Assembly (NCBI RefSeq): GCF_013373865.1
Contig: NC_050476.1
Coordinates: 15,109,197-15,173,196 of the forward strand
DNA from: Monomorium pharaonis
Lineage: Eukaryota > Arthropoda > Insecta > Hymenoptera > Formicidae
DNA length: 64,000 nucleotides
Reading direction: 5' to 3'
This document shows positions 54,798 to 64,000 of this stretch, one piece after another. Within the stretch, counting starts at the first letter, position 1, and every line of letters begins with the position of its first letter. The notes below the pieces were generated by a model. It ran no database searches. It had not been told where the DNA came from and saw nothing but the letters and a program-made list of their open reading frames with translations. The position numbers and the translations under genes were made by a program.

Positions 54798-57740
54798 GTG
54801 AAACCTGCTAGGCCCGCGGCGGGATCGGATGCCATCCCGAAACAGCCGGCCCGTAGGGACTGGCGGCCGCTCGCGCATTCTCTCGCTGGTTCCGCGCATA
54901 GGCCTTTAAGGCTTTGCCACGTGAATTGCCAGTTCTTTCTCCCCCATTTTGCAGAATTCTCAGACTTTTTCGCTAGAAACACCTACGACATAATCGCCAT
55001 ATCCAAGACTTGGCTTAAGCCGCACATGCCTGATTCTTTTGCCGATCTGCACGGTTATTGTCTCATCAGACATGATAGAATTGGTAGGGGCGGAGGGGGG
55101 ATTGGCCTTTACGTGCGCTCTGGTCTCAGGATACAAATCCTTGCGTTATCACCGGGTCAATATTGTTCTCAGCCTGAGTATCTGATCGCGGGCGTCAGCT
55201 CTGAGAGTTGTCGACCCTTTCTCCTCGGTATACCGGCCCCCGAAGGTGGGGCACCTTGCGGTCTTCCAGGCTGAGTTTGAAAGATTGCATCCCTCATATC
55301 CTATAGCCGTCATCATTGGCGATTTTAATGTAGACCTGAACCGTGTCACGTACGACTCCAAAGCACTAGAATTCTGTACATGCAATCATATTCATGTCAT
55401 TCCGTTTTCCAGTACCCACCATGCGGGCAAACATCACACCCGAATTGACCACTGTCTGGTGAGTGACCGCTCTATTGTTAAAGCCTTCTCGCAGAGACTG
55501 CTCTCCTTCCTCTCGGCACACGATCTCATCGAGGTCACTCTCAACCTAATAATCCATCGCATTCCTTCTCGCCACATCACTGTCCGTGACTACACTCATT
55601 TCGATCTGCAAACATTTCATGATCTAATCACTTTATGTGACTGGTCAGCCATCCGTCTCACTCCTTCCCTGGATGGCAAGATAAACCTACTTGCTGATTA
55701 CCTCACAGGTGCGCGCGATCACCTTGCTCCTCTTCGCTCTTTCTGTGCAAGGCGACCTCCTGCTCCATGGATCAACGCGTCCTTATGATCCCTTATGCGC
55801 AGGAGAAATGCAGCCAGGAGAATACTTCGTAGACATCCCTCGCCAGCAAATCGTGCCACCTTCGTTGCTCTGCGCAATGAGGCCAGGCACAGCATCTCTG
55901 CCGCTAGAAACGCCTACTTGTCGGAGCGACTCAGAGCATCACCTACTCCCGTCCGTTTGTGGTCGGAGTTGCGTGCAATGGGACTCGCCAGGCCGGTATC
56001 ATTGCGCCAGATACATAATTTCTCTCCTGATGACCTTAACAACTTCTTCACCACTGCTCCTTGCCTTCCTCCACTCGATCCTGCTTCGATCTCGCCTTCT
56101 TCACACCAAAGCTTTTCTCTATCATCAACGCGCTTCTCCTGTCCACACGCCTTCCGTTTCTTCATTTCCGATCCAGCCACTTTTTACTTCTCTTACATCA
56201 CACCCAGCATCCTGCTAGCTGCCCTCCGTAGGCGCTCCTCAAATTCCGCAGGTCCTGATGACATAAGCCGACGTCTCCTTCTGGATAGCCTCCCCGTTAC
56301 TTTTCCAGTAATCCTCGACCTCCTCAACCTCTCTCTTGACTCTTCCACATTCCAATTTCCCTGAAAATCTCACGTCATTCCCCTTCTAAAGGTCAAAACA
56401 CCAATCTTGGTCTCGGACTTCCGGCCCATCTCACTCCTCTGCTTCCTCGCCAAGGTACTAGAACGCATCGTATCTGACCAGCTCACCGCACACCTAGCAC
56501 ACTATCATCTGCTCGACCCGTTACAGACCGGCTTCCGGCGCGGTAATAGCACGCAAACTGCGCTCATCAAACTGACTGATGACATCAGAGCTGCGGTCGA
56601 CCGGAGGTCAGTTACACTGCTTGTTCTCTTTGACTTCTCGAAGGCGTTTGATTCGATACAGCATGACCTCCTTCACAAACTCTCAAAATTTCACCTTTCA
56701 AATGCTGTCCTCCGCTGGTTCAAATCCTAACTTGCCGATAGAACTAGTATGTGCTTGGATCTGATGGTCTCTCCTCATTGGCCGGAGTCTCCACCGGCGT
56801 ACCTCAGGGCTCGGTGTTAGGCCCCCTTTTGTTCGCCATGTTCATTGACCATTTAAGTCTTTCCATAAGGCACTGCCACCATCTTCTCTACGCCGATGAT
56901 CTACAGATCTACCGACATTTCTCACCAAGCGAACTCCAGGAATTCTTAGAGAAGATCAGGGAGGACATAGAAGCCATAGTTCACTGGAAACGGTCTGACC
57001 TTAAATGCTAGTAAAACCAAAGCATTGTTGCTGGGCAGCGCGCGTTACATTAATGCCTTGAAAGCGCACGACATTCAACTATTTATTGATGGCACTCAAA
57101 TCGAGCTGGTGGACAAGGCGGTCAGTCTCGGCATATGTCTTACGAGCACATTGAATTGGACGGAACATATTAAGATCTTATCTAGTCGAGTCAATGGTGC
57201 CTTATGGAGGCTTAAGTTCCATCGAAATTGTCTCTCTACCCTTTTGCGTACTCGTCTCGTCTCCTCCCTGATCTTCCCTTTGTTTAATTATTGCGCTGGA
57301 GTCTTTACGGATCTTACTGGCTAGCAAAAGACTAAGCTGAATCAACTAATGAATGCATGCGTGCACTTCATTTTCAACCTCCGAAGAGACGAACATGTTA
57401 CGCAATACTACAACTCCCTGGGATGGCTGTCTGTGAATGGTCGAAGAGTTTATCTGATCAGTTGCCTACTCTTCACAATAATGCGCTTAGGCTGTCCTTC
57501 TTACTTGGCCAACAACTTACAGCCTCGCACTTTACAGTCTCACGTGCGGCATCGCGTATGTCTCCGACTGATCTAGCTGTTCCACGCTGTAGGACCTCCA
57601 CCTTTCAGCACTCTTTCCAGTATGTTGCGTTCACTCTGTGGAACTCCCTTCCCGCTACACTCAGAGCACTGGATTCAGCTGGATCTTTTCGAAAGGAACT
57701 CTTCGACCATTTGCTGCGCAATGAGCGGGGGTGGATCTAG
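54798..57740 (+). pseudogene. LINE ORF2: AP endonuclease and reverse transcriptase
   Basis: Endonuclease blocks LCHVNCQFFLPHFAEFSDFF, SKTWLKPHMPDSF, GDFNVDLNRVTYD and TRIDHCLVS (APE-type catalytic motifs). RT blocks FRPISLLCFLAKVLERIV, TGFRRGNSTQTALIKL, FDFSKAFDSIQHDLL, STGVPQGSVLGPLLF and the catalytic LLYADDLQIY at ~56900; C-terminal region to 57740. Frame breaks at ~55240, ~55790-56360, 56728, 57009 and 57322. Confidence 0.8.
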
Positions 57741-58217
57741 CTGCTAGATCTCTCTCTCTTTCTCACGCTTACCTTATCTCAACAATATACTGCATCAAGG
57801 CGTTCGCATGTCTCATTTCTAAACATGTAGTTTATGTCTTTATTTGCCCAATTATCCGTATACATATTGTATGTTTCTCACGCTTATTTTTTGCCTTATT
57901 AATGTACTATACTATTGCGTTTCTCTATATTCCTGCCTACTACCTGTATGTTTATTTCTCTATTTTGTATGCTTATTTTACTTATGTATCTCACTTATGC
58001 GTATCTCTTTAATTATGTACATTTAGCTCTCTGCTTTTCACTTCTATGCGCAACGTTTTATGATTATATTCTACCTTCTATTCTACTAGTTCGTAAGTTT
58101 ACTATTAATATTATTGCACAACTCACGCCACACTCAGATTATGTATACTAAACGACTGTTCTTAAAGGGTTATGCCCTAGAACATTAATAAACGCTCAGT
58201 CAGTCAGTCAGTCAGTC

Positions 58218-58930
58218 TCTCTCTCTTAGCCTACTAGATCCTGCGTTCCTCAGCGCACCATTCGGAGCGCGAGCCACCCTTATGAATGAATCGTGCGAGC
58301 GAGATTTAAGCTCGCGCACGCACACATATTATTCGATTTATATTATTAATAATATATTATTTTTCTAAAACTTTATATTTTATTCTCCTTTTCCTCGTAA
58401 TAGCTCGTATCCGAATGCGTAATAATGGCGCATGAAAATAGTATACCTCACGGTCGTGTGTTGGATATATATATATATATATATATTTATTTATACGAAT
58501 AAAACATACGAGCGAGTGAGATGACGCAAAATAGAGCTAGATAACGCGGAACCGTGGGAGATAACGCGAGTGCGAAAGCGTATAGTATGATACGGTGAAA
58601 GTATGCTTAAGGAGCGAGTGATAGAGCTTATGTGATATTAAAGAAACAGAAAAAGAATACATAAAAAAAACAATATATTACTTATAATAAATAATACAGT
58701 TACATTGCGATAAATCGCGTAAAATTATGAAAAAATACAAACAAGCTAACAACAAATATAGACATTTATCATAATTGTTATTAACTTGTGTATATCTATT
58801 ACATATGATTATGCGATCGAAAGAATCGTCATATCTATTCTATTTTTAAACTAATGATCTGGTAAGGATGAACAACATATATCAAGGTCTTTACGTAACA
58901 CAAATACATCACATCTGATAAATATATATA
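58218..58930. other. Non-coding; TA microsatellite
   Basis: (TA)n at ~58467-58488 and AT-rich DNA with a few ACGCGAGTGCGAAAGCG-like words. No gene recognised. Confidence 0.4.
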
Positions 58931-60731
58931 CACTGGCGCAAAAAAAAACGAAACAAAATTTTTGACCGATTTTTAGGCAATCTTCAAAGTGATGCAACTT
59001 TGCGAGAAATCATCCAAATTACATGTACTTTTTTTTAATTAAAGGGCAAAGACTCTACTTTGAGAATTCCTACGCGAAAGTTTGATTTTTTAAGTGTAAA
59101 CCTTTTGTATCGCATGAAAACCAAACACGTTTTTTTAAATTAAAAAAAGTAAAAGTTTGTTATTATTTTGCACAAGTTTTTCGTTAAAATCTTGCTAATA
59201 TTAATTTAGATTCTTAAAGTTCATTCTTTTCTAAGCAATTAAAAAAAAAACATGTCGATACGATGTTTTTTGTTGATTGCACGCGAGTTTGAAATTTGTA
59301 CTGCATTTTAGGATATTTTAGCGAATAAATACGATATTTTTTGAATATCGTGAATTTTGAGTATCAATATAATATTACACATTGATTTTATTGAAGTTTA
59401 ACTCAATCATACCGCCGCACAGTGGGACAAAAGTGCCTTTTTCGTGACAACTCAATTCTTGACGGATCTTGATGTAATTTTTTTTTAAATACTTGTGAGT
59501 ACTTGCAAAACTACGGGTCACTGCGGAAAATTAATTTTCAAACCAGGAAAATTTTGAAAAATAAACTGTAATATAGAAAAAACTGAAAAATTGAAATTGA
59601 AATTAATTTAAATTTCTGCGTTCTCGACTTTTAATTTTGTAATTGCCGAACTCAAAAATTATTATTAAATGTTTTTCAGATGTATCATAGCCCAATAGTT
59701 GTGGATCCGTGAGAGTTATCATCAGACTTCCATGAATGTCAGTTTTTGTTATATTACAGTCCATTTTTCAAAATCTTTCTGGTTTGAAAATCAATTTTCC
59801 GCAGTTGTTCTTCAAGTATTCACAAGTATTTTTAAAAAAAGTACATCAAGATCCGTCAAGAATTGAGTTGTCACAAGAATTTTGTCACGAAAAAGGCACT
59901 TTTGTCCACTGTGCGCCATCATCAAAGTGACCCAATGTGCATCACGTGGAGAATGACGGTCGGATTTTGTACATCATGTTGTTCTGAAAAAGTTGATTTT
60001 TTTAAATAAAATTTGAACTTTTATTTTTTATGTATGAGTATGTGTATATGTATGTTTACATGTGTGGGTTTATGAGTATAGATGAATGTGATCTTCTGTT
60101 GACTTCAGTGAAATTAGTGCGTCCGTTATAGCTATCCGTTATATTCAGATCAGTAAGTACAAATTTCTACCGATGAATTTTAGAGCCACATGATGAACAA
60201 AATCCGACCGTCATTCTCCACGTGATGCACATCGGGTCACTTTGATGACGGTGGTATGATTGAGTTAAACACGAATAAAATCAATGTGCAATATCATATT
60301 GACACTCAGAATTCATGATATTCAAAAAATACCGTATTTATTCGCTAAAATATCCTAAAATGCAGTACAAATTTCAAACTCGCGTGCAATCAACAAAAAA
60401 CATCGTATCGACGTTTTTTTTAATTGCTTAGAAAAGAATGAACTTTAAGAATCTAAATTAATATTAGCAAGATTTTAACGAGAAACTTGTGCAAAATGAT
60501 AACAAACTTTTACTTTTTTCAATTAAAAAAAACATGTTTGGTTTTCATGCGATAAAAAAAGTTTACACTTAAAAAATCAAACTTTCGCGTAAGGATTCTT
60601 AAAGTATAGTCTTTGCACTTTAATTTAAAAAAAAGTACATGTAATTTGGATGATTTTTCGCAAAGTTGCATCACTTTGAAGATTGCCTAAAAATCGGTCA
60701 AAAATTTTGTTTCGTTTTTTTTGCGACAGTG
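58931..60731. mobile_element. 1.8-kb palindromic element, TA duplication (Tc1/mariner-type ends)
   Basis: Ends CACTGGCGCAAAAAAAAACG and the reverse complement of the right end CACTGTCGCAAAAAAAACG; TA at 58929-58930 and 60732-60733. Arms match for ~480 bp (AAAATTTTTGACCGATTTTT, GATGCAACTTTGCG, TACTGCATTTTAGG) and again beyond the inner element (CATCACGTGGAGAATGACGG). No transposase. Confidence 0.8.
59418..59913. mobile_element. Transib-type MITE with CACAGTG ends and 5-bp duplication
   Basis: 496 bp, itself palindromic (CACAGTGGGACAAAAGTGCC at the left and its mirror at the right), flanked by CGCCG (59413-59417) and CGCCA (59914-59918). The opposite arm of the host palindrome (~60240-60255) has the uninterrupted site CACCG in the same context, so target and duplication length are directly visible. 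CACAGTG termini and a 5-bp GC-rich duplication are Transib hallmarks. Confidence 0.75.
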
Positions 60732-60733
60732 TA

Positions 60734-61251
60734 TAAAAATGTGGTGTGTTCGTTTTACACAAAGCTTATGTTTTCGTAAATACGTATAATTAAACACAAT
60801 TGTTGCGAAAGTCTGAAATAAATTCGATTTTACGTATCTACAGATCCCTTCAAAGGTGATGTTTTTAAAATATATCGAAATAAAATAAAACCTAGTTATA
60901 ATAAATACTATATTAATCATTGATATTATAAAAAAATAAATAACATAATATTTGATAAAAATTAAGAACGTGCGCATCGACATAACGAAGTAGAAAAAAC
61001 GTAAATAATTTCAGATTACTTAGTTTTTTCCAATATCGCAATATTCATTACTTTTTTTATACACTAATGAATAACGCGATATTTAAAAAAACAATTAAAT
61101 AACAATGTTAACAATCAAATCGTAAAATTGTTGACAAGACAGAAAGATAAAATATGGCGCAGAGGTAATGAAATAACATATACGCAATTTCACTGCCTTC
61201 GCGACGTACTTACCCTCCCATTAACCCATTAAAAAAAATCCCGTTAAAATC
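60734..61251. other. AT-rich non-coding
   Basis: No gene or repeat recognised. Confidence 0.4.
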
Positions 61252-61830
61252 TTATTCACCGACTTCATCATCATTGTCATTGTCCACAGTAGTGTCCGCG
61301 GTCACACTCTTCGGATTTTCACTCGCAAGACTGACAAGCGAGGTTCGAATATGATCATTAAATCTTTCCATCTCGTGGAAAATCGATATATCGACGCATC
61401 TTCCTTATTTGTCTATGAATACGATTTCTTTAATATTTAATGTATCAAACAAAATTAAAAATTAATTACGGAGACGAAAAAAAAACAATAATACGTTCTA
61501 TACTTACAGTATCGCAAGCATTCTATCGTCACTATCGAATACTACTTTCACAGATATGAAACGTGGAAGATTCGTTCGAATTCTTTCAATTCTTTTGTTA
61601 AGAGTCGTAATAACGTATTAACGTGTAAAGAGTCGTATAATCGTTCTCTAACGAATCCGTGTTCGAGGCTAAATCACTAATTTCATTATTAATCGAAGTA
61701 GCCGCAATCGCAAGATTCCTTTCCTTAACTTCTCCATTATTAGATACACACTTCGACCTACGATACGTTGATATTCTGATACGTTCCGCACAGATACGCC
61801 CTTTATATACCGTTCTAAATATGCGCAACT
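61252..61830 (-). other. Unresolved minus-strand coding-like segment
   Basis: Frames include an acidic C-terminal run ending DTTVDNDNDDEVGE before a stop at 61252, and upstream SINNEISDLASNTDSLENDY (61598-61828). A good-looking donor (GTAAGTATAG, ~61499 on the minus strand) lies between them, but no acceptor keeps the frame. I do not recognise a family. Confidence 0.25.
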
Positions 61831-62155
61831 TCTGTTTCTAACCGGAAAAAATGTGGGCAAACATCGAATATACTTCAACACATTAGAAAACTATATACAT
61901 GGATATTGCGATAATGTGCATAATTTTATTTCTTTTTAATCGTCAGCAAATAAAACAATTTAATATAAATTAAAAATTCTTCATAAATCGTTTACGTATA
62001 ATAAAACAAATTATCTTTTTTAAAGCGAATGAGAAATATCCTATACACCTATCTTGCCAACATATCAAAGGACCCTACAACCAAATAAATAGTCGTGTCG
62101 ATAAATTGCTTCTCGTCATTCGAATCAAAACCGCAGATCTTATCGCATCCCGAGG

Positions 62156-63628
62156 ATGCACACACGCGTCACCGCATTCACATTCTCTATCGTTGCTATC
62201 TGTGCCCTTGCGAACGAAAACGAACAAATCGTAAGAAAAACACCAAGTTTGCAATTAATTATCTACAAAAATATAGATATCTCAACGAGGAAATACAATC
62301 GTTTCAAACCATCGGCGAATAACGAATTCTTCAAGACTCTATCAGCCTTTTTCAAGAATATTATAAGTTATCAGTGAAATGACCAATGAAACCTTATATC
62401 AGATGCGTAAACCACGATGTAAACATGCAGACATTATCACAAATCGGATACGATTGGAAAAAAATGGCCACAAAAACATTTCACGTGGAATTTTCATTTA
62501 GTTACGGAACCGATGTTAGATATTGCCCGAGCCGTTTTTAATTTATGGCAAGCCGCATCATCGTTAACATTTAAACGAAATATATCGCATCCAAATATTC
62601 TAATATCATGGCGCAACGGCAATCATATGATGCTCGATCCTCGAAATGGCGATGTGTGTACATATCCTTTGGATGGTCGTGAAGAAGTGCTCGCTCATGC
62701 TGCTTATCGCACGGGACACGCAAATTACATTTCCGAATACATGTCAACGTTAAGGAAAAATGGCACATTTTTCTAGATAAAACCCCTACGGACACTGAAA
62801 GTCTACTGTATGTGCTAACGCATGAGATTGGTCATTCCTTTGGATTACAACACAGACCACACAGATTCCGTAATGTACGCCTACACAACTGGTTATTCTC
62901 TCATCCTATTAAACTAAGCAACGAGGACATTCTCAATATTCAAAATCTATACGACAACTCGACAACCGACACATCACCAAAAACACCCACAGCTAACTCG
63001 GAACATTCAGTAATATCAAAAAATGTTCCAAACAATCTATGCGAAATACAATGCATCGATATTACTGTTAAAGAAACGAATGTATATCGCGAGCGAGAAA
63101 TACGTATGGTTAATAAGACTGGATAAAAAATATGATGAACCACTAACACTTTCTAACTATTTGAAATTTCTTCCTTCGCATTATACACGCATTTCAACCT
63201 TGTATCAAACTCCGTTCAGTGATATAATTTTATTCGTGGATAATAAAATTTACAAAGTCAATTATCCGAGCTTCTCGTTGGAACCTGCTTGGCCAAAAAC
63301 GTTTTCAGAATTCGGACTACCCGCAGATGCGAAAATAAACGCCGCGATAAACATTAATTGAGGACGCGTGATATACAACGGATACATGATTGGCGAGGTA
63401 GACAACTGCGCCGGAAGCATCGTTAAATATTATACTACTTAAACGATCTTTCCGGGAATACCACCAAATATTACGTTAGCTTTCCGATACCTCGACGGTA
63501 ACCTGTATTTCGTCTCGCAACAACAATTCTACAAATTCAACGAATTTACGGGGAATGTACTTTCGGCGAGTAAATTTGACGTACAAACCATCGACATCGA
63601 TTGCCCACGATACGGATTATTGCAATAA
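62156..63628 (+). pseudogene. Matrix metalloproteinase with hemopexin domain, intronless, frameshifted
   Basis: Secreted zinc endopeptidase family. A signal-peptide-like start MHTRVTAFTFSIVAICALA is followed by a cysteine-switch-like MRKPRCKHADI (62403), a catalytic domain with TEPMLDIARAVFNLWQAASS, DPRNGDVCTYPLDG, and zinc site HEIGHSFGLQH (62821-62853; HExGHxxGxxH). Hemopexin blades come after it: RMYIASEKYVWLIRLDKKYD, FVDNKIYKVNYP, YLDGNLYFVSQQQFYKF. At least four frame changes. Insect genes of this family have introns, so the intronless layout suggests a retrocopy or capture via a DNA virus. Confidence 0.7.
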
Positions 63629-64000
63629 TTGTGCGACTTCTTGAACAGATTCACACGAAACTTTACTGCGGTAAACAAGAATGGAGAAATTAACTTTATA
63701 CGCTATTGAGAGAGCAATCTCTTTTAAAAACACATATCCGACACAGAACTCGCACAATCCGTCTACCAAAACGCAACATAAGAGAGCAGAAATAACCAAC
63801 GATGTGTTCAATATTAGCTGTTCATTATTCTTTAAACGGTTCATTATTTTCGGTCATTCTCTACAAAAGAGGAAATTATGGTTGTGCTTTTAATTCACAC
63901 GCCTGTGTCCCTTTTGGCCTTATCGACTCGCGATCTACGTAGTTCCCTGACGCTCTCGATAGGTACGCCGGAAGCGGGACACGGGCGCCACGCGCAAGGA
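63629..64000. other. No gene recognised
   Basis: AT-rich, then GC-rich from ~63900 (GCGGGACACGGGCGCC), possibly the edge of another repeat. Confidence 0.4.

Larger units (their letters stand above)
54003..58217 (+). mobile_element. LINE (I/Jockey-group), near full length, (CAGT)n tail
   Basis: ORF1-like and ORF2 relics followed by a 3' region and the tail CAGTCAGTCAGTCAGT at ~58198-58217, just after AATAAACGCT. GC-rich compared with its surroundings. Its 5' boundary near 54003 abuts the AT-rich RAG1-like element. Target duplication not identified. Confidence 0.75.

Noticed and set aside
57731..58151. Hydrophobic frames after the LINE
   Set aside because: Pyrimidine- and AT-rich LINE 3' untranslated sequence; overlapping frames without motifs.
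1..64000. tRNA, rRNA or snRNA genes
   Set aside because: No cloverleaf with A and B boxes and no conserved rRNA word was seen by eye; a tRNAscan or Infernal run would settle it.

Overview
The window is arthropod nuclear DNA: AT-rich, with GT-AG introns and almost wholly built of transposable and virus-like elements nested in one another. An insect is likely, and an ant is my best guess, because several uncharacterised gene families here are ones I associate with ant genomes (recall, not a search). The only host gene I can defend is a minus-strand SLC13/INDY-type transporter. Two of its exons (20359-20420 and 489-801) have matching splice phase and flank a ~19.6 kb intron full of mobile DNA.

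Layout, left to right. 0-8 kb: SLC13 exon, a hairpin MITE, arrays of 15-16 bp repeats in opposite orientations, two pieces of a Polinton-type DNA polymerase B gene separated by an inversion, and unknown genes, one split by a solo LTR. 8-16 kb: solo errantivirus LTR, DIRS-like tyrosine-recombinase retroelement, Mutator-like and mariner relics. 17.2-20.2 kb: a 2.9 kb foldback element at a TTAA site. 20.8-31.6 kb: a three-level nest, in which a palindromic MITE holds a ~1.7 kb LTR-like element, which holds an 8.43 kb errantivirus with open gag, pol and env, LTRs that read identical, and a GCCG target duplication. 31.6-37.1 kb: LINE fragment and BEL/Pao relic.

37.1-51.0 kb is a decayed Polinton-type element: DNA polymerase, two unknown minus-strand proteins, FtsK/HerA packaging ATPase, phospholipase A2-like plus hydrophobic core protein, adenain-like protease and a capsid-like protein. 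A MITE (GTAT duplication), a 1.84 kb LTR-like element (ACAT duplication) and a 4 kb DDE transposon with ~700 bp inverted repeats have inserted into it. I found no integrase or major capsid gene.

51.0-64 kb: a RAG1/Transib-like transposase pseudogene next to a CACAGTG end, a LINE with a CAGT tail, a 1.8 kb palindromic element with a CACAGTG-ended Transib-type MITE inside one arm (the other arm keeps the empty site), and a frameshifted matrix metalloproteinase with hemopexin repeats.

The most novel-looking signal is a family of foldback modules at 2.65-3.74, 18.24-18.95 and 37.1-38.3 kb. All share one core ((CA)n, a GC hairpin, then GTCCAAGTC), but each copy has its own repeat unit in its two inverted arms. 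One array is tied to an inversion that broke the polymerase gene.
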